From: Ctenosaura bakeri
Taxonomy: Eukaryota; Chordata; Lepidosauria; Squamata; Iguanidae
Length of the DNA stretch: 64,000 nucleotides
Assembly (NCBI GenBank): GCA_948474755.1
Contig: CAOLHI010001302.1
Span: forward strand, 434,001 to 498,000
Direction: 5' to 3'
Within the stretch, counting starts at the first letter, position 1. Every line of letters begins with the position of its first letter. This document shows positions 1 to 11,931 of this stretch, one piece after another. Below the pieces are notes generated by a model. That model did not search any database and was not told the DNA's origin. It saw only the letters and a program-made list of their open reading frames with translations. The position numbers and the translations under genes were made by a program.

Positions 1-570
1 TCATACCGTTTCATTGCCCAGTATTCTGTCCCTGAAGGTTCACTTTGTTTCCATCTCTGTGCATAACTTAGTCTCACTGCTGTAATCATATATGGTAAGA
101 TCCTTTGTTGTATTTTATCTAGTTGGGTACCAAGTCTAATATATTTAATAAATATAGCTCTGGGTTTAAAGGAAAATTAATATTAAATAATTTCCTAATT
201 ATCCCATGTATTTCTTCCCAGAACTTTCTAGTTTTTACACACGTCCACCATATATGATAGAACGTATCTCTAGATTCACACTTCCAACATTTCTCTTCCT
301 CTTCCCTGCATCTTTGCTAATTGTACAGGCATTAGGTGCCATCTATGGATCATTTTGTATAAATTTTCTTTTAAACTTATAGGTTGTAACAATTTCCATG
401 TTTTAATCCACAACCTTGACCATGATTCTAATGCGATAGTATGACCTGTGTTCCTAGCCCATTTTATCATGCTATCCTTAACTATTTCTTGTTCCGTATC
501 TATCTCTAATATTATCTTATAGATTTTCCCAACTCTATGCTCCACCTCTGCATTAAGTAATTTATCAGTT
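1..570 (-). pseudogene. L1 LINE fragment, C-terminal part of ORF2
   Basis: Minus-strand translation of about 276-570 reads as the C-terminal region of an L1 ORF2 protein, with an open stretch of about 97 codons (KIYKIILE, MIKWARNTGH, LYKMIHRWHL). The same positions in the L1 at 18217-18576 read RIYQMLLRF, YMVKWATDIGH, ALKVIFRWYL. Below 276 the homology continues in broken frames (WWTCVKTRKFW-like, then TAVRLSYAQRWK-like) to the window edge, so the 3' end lies outside. The 5' side stops abruptly at about 570, where MITE sequence begins, as expected of a 5'-truncated insertion. The reverse transcriptase domain is absent. Homology is read by eye; the L1 assignment is firm, the subfamily unknown. 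Confidence 0.85.
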
Positions 571-696
571 TTATTATTCCACTTTCAACATCCTGTCGAA
601 TTCTGAGGTTTGTAATTTACTGAGGCCAAAGAGCTCTCTGGCTGAGAATTCTAAAAACCCCTCTCTAAACGATAATAGTGTAGTGTAAAAATGGCC
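571..696. mobile_element. Harbinger-like palindromic MITE, one arm missing
   Basis: The palindrome core (TTATTATTCCACTTTCAACA, then a GAATTCTGAGGTTTGTAATTT-like stretch) matches the MITEs at 20006-20207, 30009-30172 and 40566-40744. The right terminus ends in ATGGCC followed by TAA, as in the other copies. The left terminus is missing where L1 sequence starts at 570. Confidence 0.75.
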
Positions 697-3470
697 TAAG
701 TGATTCTAAATCTGAAGGCAAAAATGATGCTTGCTTCCATTCCTAAACTGTGCAGTGAAGGGACACTTTATTCATCCTTTCATAGTGGGGTAGGTTTCCA
801 TATCATTCACACACTGTTCACTGTAAAAATTGCATGTGCATGTCTATAATGAGATAAAAACCTGATACATAGTTTCATGCTGAGTATCAAGCAAACATCT
901 AAGTTGATGCTTATTCATCAAGAACACAAGCCAAATTTCTACCAGAGTATGTTGCCAAACATGAATCTCTGTTTACTAGCTGGAATTGTTTTTCTTCTAC
1001 CAACTGTATATTTTGGTGGTGACACACATATTTCTTAAGGTCAATATAGTGGGCAAATCCACACATAACGATCTAGATCTTCCCCAAGATCCTCAAGTTC
1101 ATAATTATGTGTCCTTCAAAAAGACATTACCTTCCATTATTTCAGTTTCTTACCTTCGAGTAGGAATTAAGTTACACTCATTCAGCCATCAAATACCATG
1201 GATACATAGACCAATAAAATGTATTTTTATAGAACCAGTCAAATCTGTGAAAATACTGCATTTGGTTCCATGATAAAGACATTTTTAATGATCCATTTAG
1301 TAGATAGTTTTACAGTTTACAGGTATCCTTCAAGATCATAAGATAGTTTTAGTACTTCACTATAGATGCTGGGCAGCTGGCTATCACCAATAGGGATGGA
1401 AAGGATATTGAAAACTATTTTAAAATGGTGGAAAAACAATCACCAAAGGAAATGAATGTCACTTTGCCCCCACTTTCCAAAGACACATTGTTTAAACAAT
1501 TTCTATGGATATTCATATGTTAGTCCTGTGCATGATGAATACTCACTGGAGAAGTTGCACTGCTACACATCTATGGTAGCAAATTTTCAGAAGCTACAAA
1601 TTATTAAGGAACATCTTCTGAAGAAAACACAATTCCTTTCTTAACTTTTTATGATGAACTGGACAGACAAGCACAGTGTGGTGGGAAGAAATTGGCCCTG
1701 GGAATTCAATTACAATATGAAAGGTTGGACCAAGTTTATGCCCAATCCATCGTGTACTTCTTTGAATATTGTGATGTGATATTGAAACGGTTAAACTATC
1801 TAAGTAAATTTGAATGTATATAATATAGATGTATATAGTATATAATATAAATAACATATATATAGCAAATTAATGAAGAAAAGGATAGATAGAACTGACC
1901 AACTGATCTAGATTGATTCATTAATTCCTAATGTAGCATTGGTTGAGATTCCCATCCCACTTTCTTTAGTTACTAGTAAATATTTTGTGTTTTGTTTTGT
2001 TTTTGCATACTAGTACCACCTGAATGAAAAAGTAAAAAGCTGGACTTTTCAACTATGGCAGCAGCAGAATAGCCCAATCCATGAGAACAGGTATAGTCAG
2101 GGCAACATTAACATTTTCATAAACCTTCATATTTGACTCCTCACCTCACCTCAACATACCACTAGGGATGAAAATAAGATAGCTTTATTTTGAATATCTT
2201 TTTTCCTTTCCAATTTTGATTTGTCTGTATGTGTTAATCCTGTTTTCATAGGGCCTGATTTTTTTTTTATAGGTCCTAAGCACTTTGCCTAAAGTGCCTA
2301 ATGGATAAGGCAGCCCTTGGTATAGTTACACTCATGGTGACAAAAAAACTTCAGAATCTCAACATGCCCTCAACACTAAGGATTTTTCCCCTCCGAATAT
2401 TTCCCTACGTCAAAAGTTCAGTAATAACATTAGTATAATATGCTCTGCTCAGAGCATTTCAAAGCTTCTAATATTTTTTTTTAAAAAAAACATTTTAATT
2501 TGCTCTTGAGTCAGCTCCACAGAGAGTTTTCAAGGATTTCCTAGTATATCATTGATGCAATATTTATTATTAACCACCCCCTATTTCAGAGTTGACTGGT
2601 AATTTTATGGAATATCATTTAAGAAACAGTTTTGTACATAAAAGGGACACATATGTGCTGCAAATATCAAATCGTCTTCAGCTTCACTAAGAAATCCAAC
2701 TCCTCAAATGATAGAATAGCCTCTTCTGTCATCAGTGCTCTTGCCATTCTTTACAATCATAGTTAGTGATGATTCTATCAAGATGATGGCAAGAAGTAGA
2801 CAAATGAATGGCTGAGGCAGTGTGACATATAAGATATACCTTAAATTGATCGCATTATAGTTCACTCATGCTAGTACTCATAAATTGAGTTATTTTTTTC
2901 TGAGTTTGGCTGCTCAGACAATTTTCTTGACAACTTTCAATCCCCACCCCCTCAACTTTCTATTGATCGCCAGTGAAATTATGACCTATCTGATCCATGG
3001 TGCTTGAACATGTGGTTCCTCCCCCCATATGAGGATACTTGTTTCATACAGAGAAGATGGAGTACATTCAGAAAATAGAAGACAAAGAGAACAAAGAGTG
3101 ATGGGAAGACAGTACTTTAGCTTTAGTGTGCAGACAAAGCTACAGAGGAAAACAGAAGGCCAAAGAGCAGTGTATAGTTCTGAATTCATGGGTCCTTTTA
3201 AAGATCATTTTGTGCACATAAGTCATCTGAATGGCTGGTATAGTTGCTGATAGAGAATTCTTTTGAGATTCTATATCAATAGCCCAAAATATTTGATTTA
3301 TGTCCTCTTGTGGAAGCTGATTAACAGGAAATGGTTTTAACTCCAGGTAAACAAAAAAGTCTTTAGAAATCAGAGGCAAACTCAACACTCCTGTTGGTAT
3401 TGCACACCTCTGTGTGCACTGATAGGCAAAAAATAAAGGTCCATATATGCATGTACCCCCGGATTCATAC
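697..3470. other. No recognised feature
   Basis: AT-rich sequence with only short ORFs of random appearance. An imperfect TA-rich tract lies at about 1815-1862. I see no splice-like exon series, no protein family match and no repeat shared with the rest of the window. Confidence 0.4.
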
Positions 3471-3477
3471 TCGTATT

Positions 3478-3535
3478 CTCTCTCTCTCTCTCTTTCTCTC
3501 CCTGTCCCCCCTCTCCTTCTCCCCCTCTCCTATAC
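3478..3535. repeat. (CT)n-rich microsatellite
   Basis: Alternating CT from about 3478 to 3493 followed by an impure C/T-rich run to about 3535. Confidence 0.9.
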
Positions 3536-4064
3536 ACATAAAAACAAACTAATGCTTACATGCACATTCTCCCTTTTACACACACATGCACACAGAATTC
3601 TGTTTTCCTCAAAAATCATCATCAGGATTGCTGGGAAATGGGGAGAAACTTTGACCTCCCTTCTAGCACATTGTTTTTCCTGACCACTGGATTCTCACTG
3701 AAAAAAACAACAAGGTTAGCACTGTCTCTTCCCTACCATTAATCCTGATGGGGATCAGTTGGAGAAGGCACAGGAAATTTCCTCCCTGACCTTAATGATC
3801 CTAACAATCCTTTCCTTAAGATCCGGTGTTGTACTATCATCTCTGTGTGCCCACTAAATCCAGTACTATTCAGTAGTCATATACGAAATTTTGCCAGGTC
3901 TGTGATTATATTCTTGCAATGACATTTCTAGACAGGCACAAAAACCAATGGACTTTTTGATCTTCGGTGTCTTGTTATAGTTAGGAGTGGAAGAAATTTT
4001 TGATTTTTTTAAATGGTTGATAAACATGTTTTCTACATACTAAGAAGTCCTGATAAGAAAAATC

Positions 4065-4300
4065 TTGAAAAAAGTCTTCACAGTTCAGAATGTATACTGT
4101 GCAAAGTTCACAAGTGTTGATTTGTACAGGAAACAACTTTTTTTCTCTGCTCAGAAATTGGACTTTTTGCAGAGAAATAATATTTCTTCAGAGATATACT
4201 ATTCCTCACTTTTAAAAAAATCTATTTCCAGTGTAGATAATGCTGCTTTCTGTGCAAAACAATCATGTGCAAATTTTGTGCAGAGGAATTCCTCAATTGC
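4065..4300 (+). repeat. Unclassified dispersed repeat with TGCACAG-type periodic motif, copy 1
   Basis: Short palindromic motifs of the type TTTCTG(C/T)(G/A)CAGAAA recur every 25-30 bp or so. The copy ends with AATTTTGTGCAGAGGAATTC. Similar stretches at 41345-41485 and 52495-52815 share the periodic motif and the same terminal phrase. An ORF of 95 codons crosses it, but it is only open because the repeat is poor in stops. I do not recognise the family. Confidence 0.55.
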
Positions 4301-4406
4301 CAAGAGAAGAAAATTAGAAAATTATGTGATTGGTGATATGAAGTCATCCTAGTGTGTCAACAGACAGTGTCTGTTTGGTTTACCATTCACACAGTGAGTC
4401 CATATT

Positions 4407-5061
4407 ATCATTTTATGTTGTATCCAAAAATTGGAAAATGTTGGAAATGTGATGAAAAAGAGGGATCTTTTTTCATATGTGGTGGACCTGCAAAATAGCA
4501 AAAAAGTTTTGGAAAGAAATGCATGATGAAATTCAAAGAAAGTATGGTTTTAATTTTGAAATGAAGCCAGAACTTCACTGAATATGTTAGGGCAACAAAG
4601 AAAAATAAGATCTCATCAAAAGACATTGTTATATATAATAACTGCAGCAAGATTGACTTACGCTCAACATTGGAAAATATATTGATATAAGAGAATGGAA
4701 ATTCAAAGTCCTGCATATGGTAGCGACAGAAAAGTTAACTTTTTCACATAAAAATAAGCCAATCCAGGGCTTTGAAAGAGAATGGTGAGAGATATTGAAC
4801 TGGACAAAAGAATGAAATGGGGGGAAAGAAAGAAGGCTGCAAGAAAGGAGGATGACAAAATGTGGTGAAAAAAAGATAAAATGTAAATACTTAAATAAAA
4901 GCTAAAAGTAATAGTTTACGATTGTTGAATGCTTATATGGAATGGAATGTGAAACTCAGATTCAACTGGGAAAATTGATGTTGGAAGCAGGGAGGGTTTT
5001 TTATTGTTTTGTTTATTTTTTCATTGAAAATGTTAAGAAAAATTTATCTAAAAAAAAAAAA
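4407..5061 (+). pseudogene. 5'-truncated L1 3' end with poly-A
   Basis: The plus strand reads in broken frames as the extreme C-terminal region of L1 ORF2 ([20 protein letters not shown], then KKFWKEMHDEIQ, TAARLTYAQHWK), followed by an AT-rich 3' UTR and an A-tract ending at about 5061. The Cys/His-containing CWKC...FFH.WW.C motif is the usual C-terminal L1 signature. Several stops and frame changes show it is dead. No convincing target duplication was found. Confidence 0.85.
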
Positions 5062-5069
5062 TTGTGTTC

Positions 5070-8000
5070 CCCTTCTAGTGCCTTGTAATTTAAAAAAAAA
5101 ATTCAGAAAATTGACAATATAGCTATCTGTCTGCATATTTGTCTATGTCTACATCTGATCTGAGATGGTAATATGATGGTAATATGGTAAATAATCACTG
5201 CAGTTATCATATGGAAAATATAACGCAGTAAACTGAGAGTTGGGGCTATTTTTTATTTGTGTTTACTTGACACAACCGATGTCTTACCATATAGATTCTG
5301 CAGATTGAACACAGACAGACAGAAACACTCAAACAAACACACACACAGAAACAAATAAACATGCACCTACCCATTCCACCAAAAAAGTAACTGCTGAATA
5401 TAGGGAAGTTTGTTCAGAAAAGATATTGTTTAAAAATGACACCATAGTAATGGTAGGAGCTCACTGAAAGTCCAAAAATTCTATTTAGAATGCATTCTTT
5501 AATATCAAAAAGAGTTTCCTTAAGACAATGTTTACACACCAGACTCAAAAATGCTAAATAAAAGCTGGGTTCTATTAAATATAATAGCTTTTTGGTTTTA
5601 TCAGCAACCAAGTTCATTGAAACGTATTCCTGGCCTGAAAATCCCCCTCCTCTGCCTCTTTACTTGCAATGTTGTCCCAATTTCATTTAATTTGATGGAA
5701 AAGAAATTGAAAGGATAAGAAAATTCCAGTGAAATTCTTATGGATACGTTTTGGAATTCTGCACTTAGCTAACATAACCTTACTTAAGTCGATGACATTC
5801 TAGAAAATGCCACATAGGAACAAAAATCTTGAGCCTAGGCTTTCCAGAGATCAAAACCTGTCTTTCAGCCTCTTTTCTTAACATCTCCCTGCCCCTTCTC
5901 CCATGGATGAAGATTGAATGTCCTGGTGGCAAGAGAACTTTCTCTCTCTCTCTCTCTCTCTCTCCTTTTTTAAATGTGCTGCTTCTGCCTGAACTGAACT
6001 TACTCGCTTTCTCCTGTCTGCTACTCCTGTCTTCCTCTTGTCTGTACTTAGAACAAAAAACTATCTTTCTACATCTCTGAGTGTTTTGGCATACAGGGTG
6101 TGCACTTTTCCCAGTTACAGAGGATGGACAATCTGGTTCTGTTAACTGTTGCTCAGTTTCCCAAAGGGACATACATATATTTGAAGTATCTCTGTAGTTA
6201 GTATGGCTGGGGGGGGGCTCTAACTTCTCTCACTTTTCCTGGCAGCTTTCCAGCTATCAATGTCTCAGCTTCATCCAAGTCCCATTAGACTGTAGCCACC
6301 AGCTATCTGTATCTATATCTGTACATCTACATCTGTATCTAGATACATGTGGGCATATGGTTGAGATTTTACAGAGTGTTCACATACTGTAAACCTGCAC
6401 TCATATAGTTAAATACTAACTGTTCTATACCTGCTTTTAAGGATACTACTGATGTTATACAACCAGCTGCATATCTACTAGTGTGTTTGTATATTCCCCC
6501 ATTATTAAAAGGGGAAGCAAATGAGTTGTTTCTTCAATTCTTGTAAAAAAGGGATACCCTGAAAACACTGGCAAATAGTTATCCAAGAATGAACAACTGC
6601 ATGTGTAACAGTTATACCTGTGGAACTCTACTTGCACAGTTGTGAGCTGAATATGGACATTAAGCAATGGTTGGGAAACTGTTGTTGGTGTTATTGTTGT
6701 TATTGTTGTTGCTGTTGTTGTGATGCTTTTAACTACTATTAAACAGCAATAGGATGCCAACTTTCTCTCACTCTCATCACCTTTCTCTTTCTTTTTTCAT
6801 TTCCTAACCTGACACAGTAGTGTTACATTGTATTATTTTTCATGGCATCACTTCTGATTTTGCACCATGACAGTCCATGTCTGAAAACTGTTTAAAATAT
6901 TTTGACATAGAAGTGTTCCTGGACATGTGTTTCCCCTCCATGTTTTTGTCAATCTTCTTCTTACCATGTGCATTTTTTTTTTTTTTTTGTCTTGGGTAGC
7001 AGAGATTTAGTGAAAATTTAATCACTCCAAAGTGCACTTTATTTTGATTTTAAAGAAAGAAAGAACAAGAATCAAAAAGCTGGTAGGAGCTGAATGGTCT
7101 TGACCTTCTGTACTATGTCATGTTGCTTTAAATCACTTGCCACTTTCATTTGAAAAAATGTGAAGTGACACTTGGAAACAGGATGCATAAAAAAAACTTT
7201 TCAGTGTTCAAGATATCATACTGTAATTGTGAAAGACACTCTATCTGAGAAAAAAAAAACTGAGCCATTTTAGCACTCTTTCCAAGTGTCTATAAATAAT
7301 ACATTAACAAAATATTATAGAAGACAAAGTGCTCCTAGCAACAAGAGAAGTTTTGAGTTGTTCTCATCTTTAGTTACACTGCTAAGTAAAGTACTGAAGA
7401 ATTTTCTCTGTTCCATTCTATTGCCTTTAGTCAGCTCCCCCCTCCCCGCATCAGATCCCCATCTCGACACTTTAAAGGATATTATAAAAATGTTTAACAA
7501 GCATTCTTTCCAGCAATGACTATAGTCTTCAGGGAAAGTTTATGCAATCAGCTCAAATATGCTAAAGCAAGGAATTACTGGTGGTTTTTGTTCAAGGTCT
7601 TTCAAACCCTCCAACAAAATCTGACCCTTTGCTATAAAGAGTGAAAAAAAATACCTCTGGGAGCTGATTTGGGCTGTCATCAAAGGTGAGCAAATGTTTT
7701 ATTGTTGTTCTTGCTGAATCTTTTAAACTTCCATATAAGCTAGGATGTGATTATTGGATTTTCTGCTCCATATGCCAGAATAATCTATCTGTGGATACTG
7801 TGGACCATAATAAGTTAGCAAGGAAAAGGCATCACTGCTTCTATACCTCAGAGAGCAAAATGTCTTTGGCCAGCCCTGTTTTACTTTTCCTTGATTCTCA
7901 AAAGGGCTGCCCCTCACTTTCTGCTTCGGTTGAAATAGCAAAAGGCAGTTGATAGGTAAGTTTGTTTGCTTGTTTCAGAATTTTGGAGATTACATCATAA

Positions 8001-9219
8001 AGTAATTCTTTTTCTCAATGCCAATGTTCATCACACTGTAATGTCTCATCAAAGGATATTCAGATCTTTTAATGTTCAAATTAATAACATAAAAATGGCA
8101 ATTTATTTAGCAAAATTGAAAAATGAATGTACCATCCTCCCTTCCATATTTGCAGATTTTACCTTTGAAAATTGTGCTTCTGCTCCCTTCCCCTCCTCCC
8201 ATTCTCTTGCATTCCTTACCCCAGACTTTTGAGGCCTGCATTTAAAATGGATCTATTTTCCTTTTTGGTAAGCAACTCCAGCCCTCTGCTGCAGGCATGT
8301 CCTCTCTGCCACATGGCTGCACATTCTGCTTTTTAATGACCACTGATTTGTCAGGTGCTCCCTTTGCTCCTACCCCTCTCTTCTGAGATGAATCTCCTTT
8401 CTCAAGATGGTAGCTGGAAGTAGCTAGAACACCAGAACTCAGCACTCTGCTCTTCTCTGTCTGAGGTGAAAGTAATTGTACGCCTTTTACTTTGTCTGTT
8501 TTCTTACCCCTGGGAGCATGGGGGCCAGAGGCAAGGGAATAGGAGGGGAGAGCTCTGGAGGGGAATAGGAGAAAAATTGCAGAGGATGAGTTATCCATAT
8601 TTTTCCCCCTTTGTGAGGCTTTTGTGCCCTGAACCCTTGTGAATGTGAAGGAGACACTGTATATATGATGAGTTTATTTTTTAAGAAGCAAACTGAGGTA
8701 AACACTTAATGATCTGACAAAGTAGCTGCCCCATAAAATTTTGTGCCATGTTATGTTTCCCAGTATCAAAAAAACCAATATGTTAATTACATAACATGTA
8801 GATGACCCTATCTTTATGTTCAGAAAACAAAACACTGAAGGATAAGTATTAAACTATGCAGTATCCCAATAGAAATTTTTAGTGGCACTTGGTAACTTCC
8901 ATGTGAGTGGTATGGAGAATTTATACCATGTTTTAGTCCAGAGTAGAAATGATATATCCAAAATGCTGAATCATTTTCCCCAAACAGATCTTGGATAGTC
9001 ACTTATATACTAAAATCCAAAACAGATTTATCACCTCACTAATGTAGGAGCTGTCAGACCCCACTGCAAATGTGATTTAAACAAAAACAAAACAGGAAAA
9101 AGGTTTGCTCAGTGTTGTGCATTTATTGTGTGAGTCTGGCATTTTGTCTTCAAAAAATTGCAGACTAGCATGGCCACCCCTTCAATTTATCACCTTGGAG
9201 AAAATATTTTTATCAGAAG
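5070..9219. other. No recognised gene; scattered microsatellites
   Basis: AT-rich sequence containing a (CT)n at about 5941-5962, a GTT-rich tract at about 6681-6720 and a poly-T at about 6972-6988. ORFs of up to 130 codons occur, but they cross simple repeats or show no family features. No exon structure, RNA gene or dispersed repeat was recognised. Confidence 0.4.
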
Positions 9220-9232
9220 AGCTATCTCTGGT
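9220..9232. repeat. Target-site duplication of host L1, left copy
   Basis: AGCTATCTCTGGT, repeated exactly at 11748-11760 directly after a poly-A tract. Confidence 0.9.
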
Positions 9233-10079
9233 GTAAATGTGTAAATAAAGTCAAATACTTGAGTATCCAGGTTACAAATAATAATAAGCAACTATTTCAA
9301 AACAGTTATGTACTCTTCTGGAAACAAGTACAGAACAAGTTGGAGAACTGGAAAAGGTTAGATCTATCTCTTTTGGGTAGGGTTTCATTGCTCAAAATGA
9401 GTGTTCTTCTTTTAATATTGGTCTTATATCAAATAATTCCAACTATTGTCCCCAAGAAATGGTTTGAGGGCTGCAAAAAAGCCCTTCAAAAAATTTTATG
9501 GAGTAGGAAAAAACAGAGAGTGAAATTGAAAGTAATGACTGATTCTCGAGAAAAAGGAGGATTTGCTGTACCTGATCTAAGATTCCCTTATGTGGCAGCC
9601 AGTCTGGTTTGGATAAGACTGTGGATATTGTTGGACAATAGAAGGGTTCTAATGTTGGAGGGGCATGAGTTATATTTTTTTTTGCTGGCATGCTTACTTA
9701 TGGCATGGCAAAGCCGATGTACAGAAGTTACTTCTCAATAATGTAATTCAGAAATTATTGTATAAAATATGGATCAAGTATAAATTCTTTCTCTGTTCAA
9801 AATTGCCATTGTGGGTATTCTCAGCTGAAGATCTGTCAATAAGAGGGCTAAGAAGGGAAGGTGAATGGGTGACTTATAGAGAGATAGTGCACCAAAGAGA
9901 GGAACAAATATTGTTGAAAGACCAATTGCTGTTGAAAAAGGAAGGATATAATATACAGTGATTTCCCTATTTACAAATTAAAGAAAGATTTAGGAAGGAC
10001 ATGGAAACAGGAGGTATCGATATGGAGGTCAAAGAGTTTGAAAGGTTGCTTCATAAAGGAGAAAAATATCTGTTATCAA

Positions 10080-10093
10080 AGCTGTATACTTTG
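10080..10093. repeat. Target-site duplication of nested L1, left copy
   Basis: AGCTGTATACTTTG, repeated exactly at 10496-10509 directly after the nested poly-A. Confidence 0.92.
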
Positions 10094-10495
10094 ATGAAAT
10101 TGGATATGTAATGTTTAATTTTTAAAAGGAAAAAAAAGTTAAAAGTTAACTGGCTTTGAAGTAATAAGATTATAATTAATAATAGTAATAGGTTAAATAG
10201 AAGCTGAAAATATAGAATTAAGAATGAAACTATAATATTAAAAATGAATATAATGAAAATAAGAATTAAAGATTGGTAACAAAAATGTATAAGCTGTATG
10301 ATATGGAATAAGCTGAATAAGGTTATGATTTCAAGTGTAAAAGAGAAAAAAATAATAATGTAAGTTTATGTTGTTTAAAGGAAAAAAAATTTTTTTTCTT
10401 TTTTTTTTCACTATTATGTATAACACATGGTGTTTAATTTTTTTGCTTTTGTTTTCCAGTTATATAATCAATAAAAAATTATTATAAAAAAAAAA
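10094..10495 (+). mobile_element. Nested L1 3' tail inserted in L1 ORF2
   Basis: About 400 bp of A-rich 3' UTR-type sequence ending in poly-A, flanked by the perfect 14-bp duplication. Excising it together with one duplication restores a continuous reading across the junction (SKLYTL joined to LLMYELADE), which is the conserved L1 ORF2 sequence. It therefore inserted after the host copy. Confidence 0.9.
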
Positions 10496-10509
10496 AGCTG
10501 TATACTTTG
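10496..10509. repeat. Target-site duplication of nested L1, right copy
   Basis: Exact repeat of 10080-10093. Confidence 0.92.
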
Positions 10510-11747
10510 TTGTTAATGTATGAACTTGCCGATGAGTCTGTTAAAGAGTATATGGTAAAATGGTCTAAAGATTTTGGACATTCAATCAGTTTTGATGAAT
10601 AGGAAAAAAGTTGGAAAAATCATAGGAATTACACTAGATCATATACGTTGCAGGAAAATGCATTAAAAATGATGTTCAGGTGGTACCTCTCACCAGTAAA
10701 AATGTCCAAGTTGTTCAAGAAGATGAAGAAACAATGTTGGAAGTGGGAGAAAGAGAACTTTTTTCATCTCTGGTGGAGCTGTAGTCATGCTAAGTAACAT
10801 TGGTATATGATCCAGTCTAGAATGAAGAGGATGCTGCGTATTAGAATTGATTTAAAACCAGAGTTCTTTCTATTGGGCATCTTAAATTTGAACAAAAAAT
10901 TGGAAGGGAGGTTAAATAGACTGATACGGTGCATGACAACATCAGCTAAAATTGTATTTGCTAGATATTGGAAAAGTAGGTTGGTCCCAACAGAAGGTGA
11001 ATGGTTTGAAAAGTTGTTAGAAGTTGCAGGAATGGACAGGTTAACGCATATGTTAACTAACAAATCTAACGATAAACATTTAAGAACATGGCAGCCCTTG
11101 ACAGATTATCTACAAAACCAACATTATGGAGTCAACTGATAGGTGGATAAATATAGTTTCGATTACTCAAACTAAGAATTTAGGAGATTGGGAACAGAAT
11201 TGGATGTAAAAAAGATGTTGTCCACGATTTTTTTTTTTTTTAATATTGAGATGGAGATACTTGGGATAGATATATCAATTTCAAAAGAAGGTGGGTTTTC
11301 CCTCTTTCTGATTCTCTTTCTCTTTTCAGTAATTATATTATGATTATAAAGCAAAGAGAAATGGTATTCAGCTGAGAGATGAAGGTCATTTAATGATACT
11401 GATAGTGTTAATGTAGGAAATGTGTAATTAGTAACCAGATGATCAGTAATCTCTTCATTACAAACTCCTGGAGGCGGGAAAAAATAGTATGAACAAGCCG
11501 TATTCCTCCCTGTGGGGAAAGTTTCTCCTCCTTTCTCTGTTTTTCTTTTCTTTTTCTTTTTCCTTTTTCTATTATTATTTTTTTCTTCCTTTTTTCCTCC
11601 TTGGGGTTGATATTCAGCATATTACTAAGTGTATGTATGTATGTAAATGCAAGTATGTACTTGTATATTATGTTTGAACAAAGATTTCTGTTACGTATTA
11701 TGCAGTTCCAGTTTGTGTGGTTTCAGCTTTTCCAAAAAAAAAAAAAA

Positions 11748-11760
11748 AGCTATCTCTGGT
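11748..11760. repeat. Target-site duplication of host L1, right copy
   Basis: Exact repeat of 9220-9232, following an A-tract. Confidence 0.9.
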
Positions 11761-11914
11761 AAAAATGTTGCCATTATCTCATTAATAATTTGTGTGATGA
11801 TTCTTCAGATTGTGTTTTTTAAAAAAATAAATAAAAATCTATATGTGTAATTACCTTTTGCATTTTATGGTATATTCACATTAAAATGACCTATGCAGAT
11901 TTGGGCAGATTTGA

Positions 11915-11931
11915 GATTCCTGGTTTGGGGG
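11915..11931. repeat. Probable diverged target duplication of the long L1, left copy
   Basis: GATTCCTGGTTTGGGGG resembles GATTCCCGGGTGGGGG at 19571-19586, which directly follows the poly-A. The two differ by an indel and substitutions, so this assignment is weaker than those at 9220 and 10080. Confidence 0.55.

Larger units (their letters stand above)
9233..11139 (+). pseudogene. L1 ORF2 C-terminal third, broken
   Basis: This would encode the part of the L1 ORF2 protein downstream of the reverse transcriptase catalytic loop. Recognisable blocks in order: KYLSIQ; LLGRVSLLKMSVL; TIVPKKWFEGC; EKGGFAVPDLRFPYVAASLV; WIRLWILLDNRR; HAYLW (after a frame change near 9680); PLWVFSAE; then, after the inserted L1 tail, EYMVKWSKDFGHS; RSYTLQENALKMMFRWYLSP; FFHLWWSC; and the end TWQPLTDYLQNQHYGVN with a stop at 11137-11139. 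These align block for block with the L1 at 17460-18930. There are in-frame stops near 9959 and 10600 and at least one frame change. Endonuclease and catalytic RT segments are absent through 5' truncation, so the copy never made a full protein. Confidence 0.85.
9233..11747 (+). mobile_element. 5'-truncated L1, interrupted by a second L1 tail
   Basis: The element begins inside ORF2 (VKYLSIQ region), runs through the ORF2 C-terminus and a 3' UTR with a T/C-rich tract (about 11530-11600), and ends in poly-A at 11734-11748. It is bracketed by a perfect 13-bp duplication. Removing the 416-bp nested insertion leaves about 2.1 kb. The perfect outer duplication suggests a fairly recent insertion, although the reading frame is already broken. 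Confidence 0.9.

Noticed and set aside
5780..6172. 130-codon minus-strand ORF
   Set aside because: It passes through a (CT)n tract that yields Arg/Glu repeats; no family resemblance or conservation evidence.
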